A stretch of DNA of 64,000 bases from Kluyvera georgiana ATCC 51603 (GCF_001654985.1 NZ_LXEU01000049.1:1-64000), one strand, 5' to 3'; counted from the stretch's first letter, positions 14,917-25,004 are shown. The notes: a model not told the origin generated them from the letters alone. Made by a program: numbers and translations.

Positions 14917-15796
14917 GGCCATCCTCCTCTTCGTCATCATCCACTTCTTTGTTCGGACCAATACCAATGTAGTGATAGATAAGCCCGGCAAAGGTGGCGA
15001 TAAAGCCAGCCGCTGACAGCGGTTTCAACGCGCCTTTCCACAGATTAATACTGGTATCAATCGCCGGATCCTTCGGCAGCTTGTGATACAGCTCCGGTTG
15101 ATCCGCGTGATGCAACACGTACATCACGTGCGTCCCGCCCACGCCTTCCGGGTTATAGATGCCGGCATTCGGGTAGCCACGTTTCTTCAGCTTATCCACG
15201 CGCTCCTGCGCCACATCCAGCATCTCTTTCCTGGTACCGAAATGGATCGCGCCGGTCGGACAGGTTTTCACGCAGGCGGGCTCCATGCCGACGCTAACGC
15301 GGTCCACGCACAGCGTGCATTTATAGACGCGGTTATCCTCTTTATTGAGGCGCGGAATATTAAACGGGCACCCGGCAATGCAATAACCGCAGCCGATACA
15401 GTTGTCCTGCTGGAAGTCGACGATCCCATTAGCATACTGAATAATCGCCCCGGCGGACGGGCATGCCTTCAGGCAGCCCGGATCCTCGCAGTGCATACAG
15501 CCGTCTTTACGAATCAGCCATTCCAGCTTGCCGCTCTGCTCGGTTTCGCTAAAACGCATTACCGTCCAGGACTTGGCGCTCAGATCCGCCGGATTATCGT
15601 AAACCCCCACGCAGTGCCCCACCTCGTCGCGAATGTCATTCCACTCGGAGCAGGCCACCTGGCAAGCTTTACAGCCCACGCAGGAAGAGACATCAATCAG
15701 CTTGGCCACTTCCTGTTTGTAATCCCGCGCGCGCGGCGCGGGAGTGATCGGGTTGGTCGCCGAGCGTTTAATAATGTCTTGTGTTTCCATCGCCAT
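14909..15796 (-). CDS. fdnH: Formate dehydrogenase-N iron-sulfur subunit
   Basis: A 295-residue protein matching E. coli FdnH (294). Four [4Fe-4S] clusters are bound by ferredoxin-type cysteine sets: [11 protein letters not shown] (about residue 39), [26 protein letters not shown] and CTLCVDRV with [10 protein letters not shown] single C-terminal membrane helix (about residues 256-277, [19 protein letters not shown]) anchors it, with the clusters on the periplasmic side next to FdnG. It relays electrons from formate oxidation to the FdnI hemes. The acidic C-terminal tail ends EEEDGHE. The start codon follows the fdnG stop by about a dozen bases. Confidence 0.95.
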   Translation of the reverse strand: MAMETQDIIKRSATNPITPAPRARDYKQEVAKLIDVSSCVGCKACQVACSEWNDIRDEVGHCVGVYDNPADLSAKSWTVMRFSETEQSGKLEWLIRKDGCMHCEDPGCLKACPSAGAIIQYANGIVDFQQDNCIGCGYCIAGCPFNIPRLNKEDNRVYKCTLCVDRVSVGMEPACVKTCPTGAIHFGTRKEMLDVAQERVDKLKKRGYPNAGIYNPEGVGGTHVMYVLHHADQPELYHKLPKDPAIDTSINLWKGALKPLSAAGFIATFAGLIYHYIGIGPNKEVDDDEEEDGHE

Positions 15797-15807
15797 TTAA
15801 ACGCTCC

Positions 15808-18800
15808 TTACGCTTTCTCGATGTTAACCAGGAACGCCTTGTATTCCGGCGTCTGCGAGTTGGAATCGCCCACGTTTGGCGTCAGGGTATTGGCGATATA
15901 ACCTTTGCGCGCCACGCCTTCATAGCCCCAGTGCAGCGGGATACCAATGGTTTCCACCTGCTGACCATTGACGTTCAGCGTCTGCAGGCGGCGAGTGACC
16001 ACCGCGACGGCGCGAATAAAACCACGCTGGCTGCTGACGGTCACACGATCGCCGTTGGCAATCCCTTTGGCTTTCGCCAGTCCTTCGCTGATTTCCACAA
16101 ACTGCTCCGGTTGGGCAATGGCGTTCAGGCGCGCATGCTTGGTCCAGGTATGGAAATGCTCGGTCAGACGATAGGTGGTCCCCACGTACGGGAACTTGTC
16201 TTTCCTCCCAAGACGCACGGCATCTTCTTCGTACAGACGAACCACCGGGCTTGAGATGACGTTCGGGTGCAGCGGGTTGGTACCCAGCGGCGTTTCCATC
16301 GGCTCGTAGTGTTCCGGGAACGGACCTTCCGCCAGCTTATCGAGCGCAAACAGACGGCCCAGACCTTCCTGCTGCATGATAAACGGATTGGTTTTGCTTC
16401 CCGGCGGCGCGGTATTAAAGTCCGGAATATCGTTACCCGCCCATTTCGTGCCATTCCACTGGATCAGCATGCGTTTCGGATCCCACGGTTTGCCGTTAAC
16501 ATCCGCCGAGGCGCGGTTATACAGCACGCGACGGTTCAGCGGCCACGCCCAGGCCCACCCCAGCGTATTGCCCAGACCAGACGGATCGGCGTTATCGCGG
16601 TTGGCCATCTGGTTGCCCTGCTCGGTCCAGCTACCGGTATAGATCCAGCAGGAGGACGAGGTTGTACCGTCATCACGCAGCAGCGCAAAGCTGTTGAGCA
16701 GTTGGCCTTTTTTCGCTACCAGCATGCCGTTCGCGTCGTAGAGATCCGCCAGCGCATAGCCGTTGTTCTCTTTCGCCACCTCTTCAGATTCCGGATGATC
16801 CGGCTGCTTGTAGTTCCAGCCCATTTTCAGCAGCGGCTCAACGCCTTTACCGCCTTCGTTGCGATACATCTCGCGCAGACGATGGTAAATACCGGCCAGA
16901 ATCTCGCCGTCATTCCGTGCTTCACCCGGCGCTTCCTGACCTTTCCAGTGCCACTGCAGCCAGCGGCCCGAGTTGGCAATAGAACCGTCTTCTTCGGCGA
17001 AACAGGTCGACGGCAGGCGGAACACTTCCGTCTGAATTGTTGATGGGTCTACATCGTTCGATTCGCCGTGGTTCTGCCAGAAGGTGGAGGTTTCAGTCAC
17101 TAACGGGTCGATCACCACCATGTACTTCAGCTTGCTTAAGCTGCGCACGACTTTGTTTTTATCCGGGAAGGATGCAACCGGGTTAAAGCCCTGGCAGATA
17201 TAGCCGGTGACTTTGCCGTTATCCATCATGTTGAAGTATTTGATAACGTCATAGGCCTGGTCCCATTTCGGCAGCCAGTTAAAGCCCCAGTCGTTATCTT
17301 TCGTCGCCGCATCGCCATAGAACGACTTCATCAGGCTGACGAAGAACTTCGGATAGTTGCTCCAGTAGTTCACCTGGTCTGGCAGCAACGCCTTCGGCGT
17401 ATTCGCGGCCAGATAGCTTTGCAGGTCCGCCTGCTTCTCCGACGGCAGCGTCAGATAGCCAGTCAGGCTGGTCGACAGCAGACCCAAGTCGGTTAAGCCC
17501 TGAATGTTGGAGTGACCGCGCAGCGCGTTCACGCCGCCTCCCGCCATCCCCATATTGCCGAGCAGCAGCTGGATCATCGCCATGGTGCGGATGTTCTGCG
17601 CCCCAACGGTGTGCTGCGTCCAGCCCAGCGCGTACAGGAAGGTGGTCGTGCGATCGGCCGCGCTGGTCGAGGCCAGCACTTCACACACTTTCAGGAAATC
17701 GGCTTTCGGCGTCCCGCAGATGTTCTCCACCACGTCCGGCGTATAGCGGGAAACGTGCTGTTTCAGCAGATTCCAGACGCAGCGCGGGTCGGTCAGGGTT
17801 TCATCACGTTTGGCGTAGCCGTTCTCATCCAGCTGGTAGTGCCAGGAGGATTTATCGTACTGGCGTTTTTCGGCATCGTAGCCGCTGAACAGGCCGTCAT
17901 CGAAAGTAAAGTCTTCCCGCACCAGCAGACTGGCGTTGGTATAGTGCTTCACGTATTCGGCGTTGATCTTATTTTTTTCGATCAGATACAGCAGCACGCC
18001 CGACAGGAAGGTAATGTCGGTACCGGAACGAATCGGCGCGTAGATATCGGCCACCGACGCTGTACGCGTAAAGCGCGGATCGACGACGATAAGCGTGGCA
18101 TCGTTATTGTTCTTCGCTTCCATCGCCCAGCGGAATCCCACCGGATGGGCTTCCGCGGCGTTACCGCCCATCACCATCACGACGTTAGCGTTTTTGATAT
18201 CAACCCAGTGGTTGGTCATCGCACCGCGACCAAATGTTGGAGCAAGACTTGCTACCGTTGGTCCGTGTCAGACGCGCGCCTGGTTGTCTACCGCCAGCAT
18301 GCCGAGCGAGCGCACAAATTTTTGCGTCAGCATACCGGTTTCATTACTGGCCGCCGAAGCGCACAGCATCCCCGTGGACAGCCAGCGGTTAACCGTCACG
18401 CCCTGCTCATTCTTCTCAATAAAGTTGGCGTCGCGGTCGGCCTTCATCAGTTTTGCGATGCGATCGAAGGCTTCATTCCACGAAATACGCTGCCATTTAT
18501 CTGAGCCAGGTGCGCGGTATTGCGGATAACGCAGGCGGTTTTCACTGTGTACATAGTCCAGCAGCCCCGCGCCTTTCGGGCACAGCGCGCCACGACTGAC
18601 CGGATGATCCGGGTCACCTTCAATGTGGTAAATCGATTCCCGGGTATTTTTAGCCCCATCGCCCAGGCTATACATTAAAAGCCCACAACCCACGGAGCAG
18701 TATGTGCAGGTATTACGAACTTCTTTGGCGCGCAGCAATTTGAAATTACGCGCCTGAGCCAGCGCCATTTTAGGAGCAAACCCTAATGCCGCTGCCGTCG

Positions 18801-18855
18801 TCCCGGCCATACCGCCCGCGCAGATTTTAAAAAACTTTCTGCGGCTGACGTCCAT
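15808..18855 (-). CDS. fdnG: Formate dehydrogenase-N catalytic subunit, selenocysteine-containing
   Basis: A 1015-residue molybdopterin enzyme oxidising formate to CO2 in the periplasm, the first half of the anaerobic formate:nitrate chain. The reading frame is interrupted by TGA at 18268-18270, exactly codon 196; this is the known selenocysteine of FdnG (ARV-Sec-HGPT) and not a mutation. Counting through it gives exactly the E. coli length. A twin-arginine signal (SRRKFFK, residues 4-10) precedes the [4Fe-4S] cysteines 50, 53, 57 and 92 (CTYCSVGC, LCPKG). Downstream segments such as TNHWVDIKNANVVMVMGGNA and HFHTWTKHARLNAIAQPEQF match closely. Start at 18855 (MDVSRRKF). Translation past TGA needs SelB and the SECIS hairpin just after it. 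Confidence 0.97.
18230..18270 (-). promoter_or_regulatory. SECIS element and selenocysteine UGA in fdnG
   Basis: On the minus strand, TGA is followed after 11 bases by a hairpin: GGTAGCAA, loop GTC, TTGCTCC, at 18239-18256. It is nearly identical to the E. coli fdnG element and is what SelB binds to deliver Sec-tRNA. Confidence 0.9.
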
Positions 18856-18917
18856 TGTTTTCCTCATTGTATGGATGTACTTCGCCGGAAAAACTAACAG
18901 CAATACCCTTGATTTAT

Positions 18918-18931
18918 TTGCGTCAAATCAA
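18918..18931. promoter_or_regulatory. FNR-like site upstream of fdnG
   Basis: TTGCG-TCAA-ATCAA has one perfect half site and one 3-of-5 half site relative to the FNR consensus TTGAT-N4-ATCAA, about 65-75 bases upstream of the fdnG start. fdnGHI is known to need FNR and NarL in E. coli, so a site here is expected. NarL heptamers are not resolved by eye. Confidence 0.5.
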
Positions 18932-19075
18932 TGTCGAAAACCGATCCCCCCTTAATAGTCAGGGGCGGCGAATTTTATTAATCCTTTAGGGTTAATGGTT
19001 ATGGAAAAATATCCCAGCAGGCCGTGAAAAAATGCTATAACCGCAGACTTCGTTTGTAAAAGCATCAGGTCAGAG

Positions 19076-19954
19076 ATGGATAAGAAAAGAGCGACGCTCA
19101 TCGGCCTCACCGCCATTGTATTATGGAGCACCATGGTGGGGTTAATTCGCGGCGTCAGCGAAGGGCTTGGGCCGGTTGGCGGCGCGGCGATGATCTACAG
19201 TCTGAGCGGCATTCTGCTGATCTTTACCGTGGGTTTTCCCCAACTGCGTCAGATGCCTGGCCGTTATCTGTTGGCGGGAAGCGTGCTATTCGTGAGCTAT
19301 GAAATCTGTCTGGCGCTGTCTTTAGGCTATGCGGGCACCCGCCAGCAGGCCATTGAGGTGGGGATGGTCAATTATCTGTGGCCAAGCCTGACCATTCTCT
19401 TTGCCATTGTGTTTAACGGTCAAAAAAGCAGTTGGCTGGTTATCCCCGGCTTACTCCTTGCGCTATTAGGCGTCACCTGGGTATTAGGTGGCGAGCATGG
19501 GCTGGATCTTCACCAAATAACACGTAACGTCATTTCCAGCCCTTTAAGCTATATTCTGGCGTTTGTTGGCGCCTTTATCTGGGCGGCCTACTGCACGGTG
19601 ACCGCCAAATATGCCAAAGGCAAAAACGGTATCACTCTGTTCGTTTTATTAACCGCGTTGAGTCTGTGGGTGAAATTTCTGCTGAGCGAGCAGCCACCGA
19701 TGGTATTTAGCGGGCCGGTGGTTATCAAGATGGTGCTGTGCGCATTGTCTTTAGGTTTAGCCTATGCGGCCTGGAACGTGGGTATTCTCCACGGTAACGT
19801 CAGTCTGCTGGCTGCCGCGTCGTACTTCACGCCCGTGCTCTCCTCGGCTCTGGCGGCCGTGCTGCTCAGCGCGGCGCTATCATGGTCATTCTGGCAAGGA
19901 GCGGCGATGGTTTGCATCGGCTCCCTGCTGTGCTGGCAGGCAACCCGGCGGTGA
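19076..19954 (+). CDS. yddG: Aromatic amino acid exporter of the DMT family
   Basis: A 292-residue inner-membrane protein with ten predicted helices (two EamA repeats), matching E. coli YddG, which exports aromatic amino acids and paraquat-like compounds. Characteristic segments are VLWSTMVGLIRGVSEGLGPV, GMVNYLWPSLTILFAI and YAAWNVGILHGNVS. It is divergent from fdnG, as in E. coli, sharing an intergenic region of about 220 bases. The downstream neighbours differ: here a RES/Xre toxin-antitoxin pair follows convergently. Confidence 0.93.
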   Translation: MDKKRATLIGLTAIVLWSTMVGLIRGVSEGLGPVGGAAMIYSLSGILLIFTVGFPQLRQMPGRYLLAGSVLFVSYEICLALSLGYAGTRQQAIEVGMVNYLWPSLTILFAIVFNGQKSSWLVIPGLLLALLGVTWVLGGEHGLDLHQITRNVISSPLSYILAFVGAFIWAAYCTVTAKYAKGKNGITLFVLLTALSLWVKFLLSEQPPMVFSGPVVIKMVLCALSLGLAYAAWNVGILHGNVSLLAAASYFTPVLSSALAAVLLSAALSWSFWQGAAMVCIGSLLCWQATRR

Positions 19955-19961
19955 CCCCCTC

Positions 19962-20678
19962 TTATTCGCCGCCGTACAGCTTAATGCTCAGAATGTTAGT
20001 AATCGAACGCCCATTCCAGTGATATTCCAGATGTTCGGCTTGCAGCACTTTGGTCACCAGACAGGGGCGATACAGCACGTAGCAGGTGTGCCCGGTATGA
20101 CGCACCGAACAATAAACGATGCCATCGCTGTTTTGCATTTTCTGCGCCTGTGCAAAGGCTTTCGACTGGCTGTAGTCCGTCGCGTGATATAGCGCTGAAG
20201 AGATGAAGGGTTCCTGCGTGATGTCGGCCAGGTTGGCATCAAACTCGGTAAAAAGCACCCGCATTTGAACCTTCTGCGCGGGCTCATCGGTATAGCCAAA
20301 AATGCGCTCCTGATGATACACCGTCTCCTTGATGGCCGTATCCAGCTGCGGAGCGCAATAGTAACCGCCAAAGTCGCCGGTGGTAAATCGCGCCCCTTCA
20401 GGGTTAATATGCGTAAACGCGGCCATCACGTAGCTGCTGCCATTCAGCCCGACGAGCCAATCGGCTTTCGGGACTCGCATCAGTTCACCGGCAGATTCCA
20501 TTAAACGCTCATTCGTCAACGCTTCAACGGCCCAAACCGCTTCCAGCTCATCGCTACTGGCCACATCTTCAAACAGATCGATGGTGGGATAGCGACTGGG
20601 TATAATGCGATATGCCGTCGCACCTTTTAACGCCACGCGTGGCGGAGTTTCCGCGATCACGCCATTCCCCCTCGCCAT
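19962..20678 (-). CDS. RES-domain toxin
   Basis: A 238-residue protein with the RES domain, so called for conserved Arg, Glu and Ser. Present are ATAYRIIPSRYPT near the N-terminus, the central GLNGSSYVMAAFTHINPEGARFTTGDFGGYYCA segment with its conserved G-x-Y core, and a ETVYHQERIF motif. RES toxins of the Xre-RES family degrade or phosphorolyse NAD+. Its start overlaps the antitoxin gene by 22 bases, so translation is coupled. At 238 residues it is longer than the compact 150-residue class, matching the longer RES proteins. It ends eight bases from convergent yddG. Confidence 0.8.
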   Translation of the reverse strand: MARGNGVIAETPPRVALKGATAYRIIPSRYPTIDLFEDVASSDELEAVWAVEALTNERLMESAGELMRVPKADWLVGLNGSSYVMAAFTHINPEGARFTTGDFGGYYCAPQLDTAIKETVYHQERIFGYTDEPAQKVQMRVLFTEFDANLADITQEPFISSALYHATDYSQSKAFAQAQKMQNSDGIVYCSVRHTGHTCYVLYRPCLVTKVLQAEHLEYHWNGRSITNILSIKLYGGE

Positions 20679-21058
20679 GACTGAAGCCGCGTCGCGACCT
20701 CATAGAGATCGGCGACCCTTCCGCCATTCATGACGTCCATTGCCGAGCGCCCGGCAAAAAACGGATGCGAATTCGGCTTACGCACCCAACCATAAATACT
20801 GTCATCAGCGGTGAACAGCAAACGCAGGCATTTATGGATATTGAGGATGTAGCTCATCCGTTCCTGAATATCCAGACTTAAACGAATGCCGCCCTTCGAC
20901 TCTTTGTATTTGTTCAATGTTGAACGTGAACTAATACCCAGAAGCCGAAGCTGTTCATCTGTGTTGCACTGCCATTTTTCCAGGATACGGAACACAACCG
21001 GCAGCGCTTTGCTGGTATCAACGTTACCGTTTACATGGCTTTCTTGTACTGTAGCCAT
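20657..21058 (-). CDS. Xre/MbcA/ParS-type antitoxin
   Basis: A 133-residue protein of the Xre-like antitoxin family paired with RES toxins. The N-terminal half is an Xre-type helix-turn-helix (QLRLLGISSRSTLNKYK) and the C-terminal half is a toxin-binding domain of the DUF2384 type with LRLLFTADDSIYGWVRKPN followed by NGGRVADLYEVATRL. The start at 21058 is supported by GGGAGG seven bases upstream; an in-frame TTG further up lies inside that site. It should repress its own promoter through the palindrome at 21137. Confidence 0.82.
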   Translation of the reverse strand: MATVQESHVNGNVDTSKALPVVFRILEKWQCNTDEQLRLLGISSRSTLNKYKESKGGIRLSLDIQERMSYILNIHKCLRLLFTADDSIYGWVRKPNSHPFFAGRSAMDVMNGGRVADLYEVATRLQSWRGGMA

Positions 21059-21136
21059 ATGTCCTCCCAAGCGTCATTTCGCGACACGCCAAATACCGGC
21101 GCGTACATTTAATCACAATTGTAGCCTAACTGTTCA

Positions 21137-21150
21137 ACAATGTACATTGT
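21137..21150. promoter_or_regulatory. Palindromic operator of the RES/Xre operon
   Basis: ACAATGTACATTGT is a perfect 14-base palindrome, 79 bases upstream of the antitoxin start. A half copy (GCGTACATTT) lies at 21101-21110, between it and the gene. Autoregulated antitoxins usually bind such sites. Confidence 0.6.
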
Positions 21151-21182
21151 CGGATAAAAAGTCACAAGGGTCTACCCGGGAA

Positions 21183-22673
21183 TTAAACCGGGTCCGGAAT
21201 CTTAGCCAGGCTACGCCAGATCCCGGCAGCCAGCAGCAGAAGCAGTACGCCGGCGGTCGCCAGCACGATGCTATGCAAATTGATAAACGCTATTTTTGCT
21301 GCCTCCATCAGGCTTTGTGCCGGAACAGCGGGCATCGACTGCGCCAGCTTGATCGCTTCACTAATGGAGGAGGCAGCCTGCTCTGCAGCCGCGTCGCCCA
21401 TCCCCGCGGGCAGCACGATTGACGAGGTATAGCTGCGGGTCAGGATCACGCCAAACAGCGCAATGCCCAACCCCGCGCCCAGCTCGTAGGCCATCGTTTC
21501 AATGGCGCCTGCCGCTGCCGCTTTCTCTTTGGGGGCCGCCGCCATAATCGCCGCACTGGAAGCGAGCAGCGCGCTGGCAACGCTAAAGCCGAGCAGCGTC
21601 ATCAGCCCCCGTGCCAGCCACGGGTGGGTGCTGAAATCGGTTATCGACAGGCCAAGGAAACTCAGCGCGCTTAATAGCATTCCGCCGGTCGCCACCTCAC
21701 GCAGCCCAAGCTTTGACACCAGCATGCCGGCAATCGGGCCGCTGAAACCGCTCGCCACCATCAGCGGCAGCATAAACAGCCCGGCTTCGAATGGCGTTTT
21801 ACCGTGCACAAACTGCAGCTCCTGCGCCATCAGCAGTTCAAAGCCCACCAGGGTAATCAGCGCCGTCATGGCCATCATCACCCCGCTTAAAATAATACGA
21901 TGGGTAAAGAGACGCATGTCCACCATTGGACGCGTAGCCGAGAGCTGTTTACGCACAAACCAGTACAGCATACCGGCACCGGCAAGCGCGACCATCGATA
22001 CCAGCCACAGTGCAAGCTGCCCTTTCAGCGCCGACTTGGCACTAAACACCAGCATCAGAATGGCGGCAATCAATACCAGCGCCTGGAGCAGATTAAGCGG
22101 CTGTTCCCGTCGCGCCGGCTGACGCGGAACCACTCTGGCATTAATGGCAATAACCACCAGCACAATCGGCACGTTGATCAGGAATACCGATCCCCAATAG
22201 AAGTGTTCCAGCAGCATCCCGCCCACCAGCGGGCCAAACGCCGCGCCGCCGGAGCCCACGGCCGCCCACAGCCCCAGCGCCATATTACGGTGACGCGCTT
22301 GCGCGAAGGTGGTGCGGATCCCGGCAAGCGTTGCCGGGACAATCATCGCCGCGCCGATGGCCAGCAGCGCGCGGGAAGCGATCAGCGTCAGCGCGGTCGG
22401 CGAAAACGCCGCCGCCAGCGATGCCAGGCCGAAGATCCCGCTACCCAGCAGCAGCAGGCGCTTAAAGCCAATCTTGTCGCCGAGCGCGCCCATCGGCAGC
22501 ACCATTCCGGCCATCACCAGTGAATAGATATCAATGATCCACAGCAGCTCATTGCCGCTGGTGCCCAGCTCGACGCTCAGCGTCGGCGCGGCCACGTGCA
22601 GCACGGTGGCATCAATCGCCACCGGGATATAGACCATCAAAATAGCCATGAGCGTTAACCATTGGCGTGACAT
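21183..22673 (-). CDS. smvA: Multidrug/methyl viologen exporter SmvA
   Basis: A 496-residue inner-membrane protein with 14 predicted helices, MFS DHA2 family. It matches Salmonella SmvA closely, as in VYIPVAIDATVLHVAAPTLS, ELLWIIDIYSLVMAGMVLPMG and AAAGAIETMAYELGAGLGIA. SmvA exports cationic compounds such as methyl viologen and biguanide or quaternary-ammonium biocides by proton antiport. It is divergent from a TetR gene, with two palindromic operators between them, the same arrangement as Salmonella and Klebsiella smvA-smvR. E. coli K-12 lacks this pair. Confidence 0.92.
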   Translation of the reverse strand: MSRQWLTLMAILMVYIPVAIDATVLHVAAPTLSVELGTSGNELLWIIDIYSLVMAGMVLPMGALGDKIGFKRLLLLGSGIFGLASLAAAFSPTALTLIASRALLAIGAAMIVPATLAGIRTTFAQARHRNMALGLWAAVGSGGAAFGPLVGGMLLEHFYWGSVFLINVPIVLVVIAINARVVPRQPARREQPLNLLQALVLIAAILMLVFSAKSALKGQLALWLVSMVALAGAGMLYWFVRKQLSATRPMVDMRLFTHRIILSGVMMAMTALITLVGFELLMAQELQFVHGKTPFEAGLFMLPLMVASGFSGPIAGMLVSKLGLREVATGGMLLSALSFLGLSITDFSTHPWLARGLMTLLGFSVASALLASSAAIMAAAPKEKAAAAGAIETMAYELGAGLGIALFGVILTRSYTSSIVLPAGMGDAAAEQAASSISEAIKLAQSMPAVPAQSLMEAAKIAFINLHSIVLATAGVLLLLLAAGIWRSLAKIPDPV

Positions 22674-22704
22674 TTTTTTTTGTTCCTCAAATCATTATTT
22701 ATTG

Positions 22705-22757
22705 TTGGACGCACGTCCAGAAACGAGATCCTGCCGGATTGTTGAACGCATGTCCAA
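22705..22757. promoter_or_regulatory. Two TetR operators between smvA and smvR
   Basis: TTGGACGCACGTCCAG (22705-22720) and TTGAACGCATGTCCAA (22742-22757) are related near-palindromes 37 bases apart. They lie in the divergent promoter region and are the likely binding sites of the TetR-family repressor. Confidence 0.75.
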
Positions 22758-22799
22758 TTTTTTGTTATTCTGGGATAAACCCTACTCAAACGAAGAAAA

Positions 22800-23381
22800 A
22801 TGAATTATTTAACCCGAGAAGAACGGCGGGAAGATATCCTCAAAACCGCTATGAAAGTCGCGCTGAGCGGCGGCTTTAGCGCCATGACCGTTCGTCATAT
22901 CGCCAGCGTCGCCGGGGTCTCCAGCGGCCAGGTGCACCACCACTTCACCTCGATTGGCGAACTGAAATCCCTCGCCTTTGTCCGGCTGATTCGTGAAATG
23001 CTCGATATGCCGTTGGTGGCCGATGACGCCAGCTGGCACGACCGTCTCTTTTCGATGCTCGGCAGCGACGATGGTCGTCTTGAACCTTACGTACGTCTGT
23101 GGCGGGAAGCACAACTGCTGACAGACAGCGACAGTGATATTAAAGGCGCCTACTTGCTGACAATGGATATGTGGCATAAGGAAACCGTTTCACTGATTTT
23201 GCAGGGCACAGAAGCAAACGAATTCAGACCAATAGATAGCGCGGAAAATATTGCCTGGCGATTAATTGCACTGGTGTGTGGACTGGATGGAATTTATGCG
23301 CTAGGGATGACGGAAATAAGCGACGAAATCTTTGCTCGTTATATACAACATTATATTACGTTAGAACTTCAGCCCACATAA
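22800..23381 (+). CDS. smvR: TetR-family repressor of smvA
   Basis: A 193-residue cytoplasmic regulator. The N-terminal TetR DNA-binding domain spans about residues 8-55 (REDILKTAMKVALSGGFSAM and TVRHIASVAGVSSGQVHHHF). The C-terminal helical domain (YVRLWREAQLLT and ENIAWRLIALVCGLDG) would bind the inducing compound. Position and orientation next to smvA match SmvR of Salmonella and Klebsiella, whose loss raises SmvA and biocide tolerance. It is intact here. The start has only a weak ribosome-binding site (GAAGAAAA just upstream). Confidence 0.88.
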   Translation: MNYLTREERREDILKTAMKVALSGGFSAMTVRHIASVAGVSSGQVHHHFTSIGELKSLAFVRLIREMLDMPLVADDASWHDRLFSMLGSDDGRLEPYVRLWREAQLLTDSDSDIKGAYLLTMDMWHKETVSLILQGTEANEFRPIDSAENIAWRLIALVCGLDGIYALGMTEISDEIFARYIQHYITLELQPT

Positions 23382-23559
23382 TTTACATTTAGTAACAATT
23401 AACAACGTTTTATTCACAGCGCGTTTTCTTACAACGCGCTTTTTTTATCTATTCTTCAACGATAAAGAGATAAAACGGCCAGACGATAATAATCCTCTTT
23501 CTACCTACTTCGCTGTTTTTCCTTTATTTCTTATTAATGACGCGTCTCTCGAGGGTATT

Positions 23560-24945
23560 ATGTCAAGCAATGAGAAAGATAATCATTACCTTTTAAAAGA
23601 GTGGAAACCTGAAACCCCGGCCTTCTGGGAAAACAAAGGAAAATCAATCGCAAGAAGAAACCTGTGGATTTCCGTGGCCTGCTTATTGCTCGCTTTCTGC
23701 GTCTGGATGTTATTTAGCGCAGTGGCGGTCAATCTCAATAAAGTCGGTTTTAATTTTACAACTGACCAACTCTTTTTATTAACCGCACTGCCTTCTCTCT
23801 CTGGTGCTATTTTGCGCGTGCCCTACTCCTTTATGGTACCTATATTTGGAGGCCGCTATTGGACGGTATTAAGCACGGTTATTCTTGTTATTCCGTGCAT
23901 TTGGTTAGGTATCGCCATTCAGGACACCGCTACTCCGTTCTGGGTATTTATCATCATCGCTCTGCTGTGCGGTTTTGCTGGCGCTAACTTTGCCTCGAGC
24001 ATGGGTAACATCAGTTTCTTCTTCCCCAAAGCCAAACAGGGCAGCGCGCTGGGGGTCAACGGAGGTCTTGGCAACCTTGGCGTTAGCGTGATGCAGATGG
24101 TTGCCCCGGCGGTCATTTTTCTGCCCATGTTTGCGTTTATCGGCATTCACGGCGTCACGCAGGAAGACGGTTCGACGCTGGCGCTCAGCAACGCCGCGTT
24201 AATCTGGGTGCCGCTCCTCGTGATTGCCACGCTCGCCGCCTGGTTTGGTATGAACGATATTGCCAGTTCCAAAGCCTCGGTGCGCGAACAGCTGCCGGTG
24301 CTCAAACGTCCACATATGTGGCTGCTGAGCCTGCTTTATCTCGCCACCTTCGGCTCGTTTATCGGTTTCTCGGCAGGGTTTGCCATGCTGGCAAAAACCC
24401 AGTTCCCCGACGTTAACATCCTCAAACTCGCCTTCTTCGGGCCGTTTATCGGCGCGCTGGCGCGTTCGTTTGGCGGGGTGATCTCCGACCGACTCGGCGG
24501 CGTCAAGGTCACGCTGGTGAACTTCATTCTGATGGCGCTGTTCTCCGGCCTGCTGTTCCTGACCTTACCGGGCAGCGGTTCCGGCAGCTTCCTTGCCTTC
24601 TACGTGGTGTTTATGGGGCTGTTCCTCACCGCCGGTCTGGGCAGCGGTTCAACTTTCCAGATGATCGCCGTCATCTTCCGTCAAATCACCATCGACAGCG
24701 TGAAAAAGCGCGGCGGCACCGACGAGCAGGCCCAGCATGAAGCGGTGACCGACACCGCCGCCGCCCTGGGGTTTATCTCCGCCATTGGCGCGATCGGCGG
24801 CTTTTTCATTCCAAAAGCGTTCGGCACCTCGCTTGCCATGACCGGTTCGCCGGTTGGCGCCATGAAGGTGTTCTTTGTCTTTTACGTCGTCTGCGTACTG
24901 GTGACCTGGTTGGTCTATGGCCGCCGCAAACCGACGTCCAAATAA
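23560..24945 (+). CDS. narU: Nitrate/nitrite transporter NarU
   Basis: A 461-residue inner-membrane protein of the nitrate/nitrite porter family with 12 predicted helices, matching E. coli NarU (462). Its paralog NarK is encoded elsewhere. Both nitrate-signature regions are visible: GFAGANFASSMGNISFFFPK and KQGSALGVNGGLGNLGVSVMQ, with the second NS motif GLGSGSTFQM. It exchanges nitrate for nitrite across the inner membrane, feeding the cytoplasmic active site of nitrate reductase. It is followed by narZ after 59 bases and is probably co-transcribed with it, as in E. coli, where the cluster is RpoS-linked. Confidence 0.95.
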   Translation: MSSNEKDNHYLLKEWKPETPAFWENKGKSIARRNLWISVACLLLAFCVWMLFSAVAVNLNKVGFNFTTDQLFLLTALPSLSGAILRVPYSFMVPIFGGRYWTVLSTVILVIPCIWLGIAIQDTATPFWVFIIIALLCGFAGANFASSMGNISFFFPKAKQGSALGVNGGLGNLGVSVMQMVAPAVIFLPMFAFIGIHGVTQEDGSTLALSNAALIWVPLLVIATLAAWFGMNDIASSKASVREQLPVLKRPHMWLLSLLYLATFGSFIGFSAGFAMLAKTQFPDVNILKLAFFGPFIGALARSFGGVISDRLGGVKVTLVNFILMALFSGLLFLTLPGSGSGSFLAFYVVFMGLFLTAGLGSGSTFQMIAVIFRQITIDSVKKRGGTDEQAQHEAVTDTAAALGFISAIGAIGGFFIPKAFGTSLAMTGSPVGAMKVFFVFYVVCVLVTWLVYGRRKPTSK

Positions 24946-25004
24946 ACATAAAAATGTGAGCAGTGTAACCACGGGGGCGCAATCCCCCGTCAGGAGAAAA
25001 TGTC

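Noticed and set aside
18268-18903. A truncated fdnG pseudogene ending at a stop codon
   Set aside because: The TGA is exactly codon 196, the known selenocysteine, with the SECIS hairpin following.
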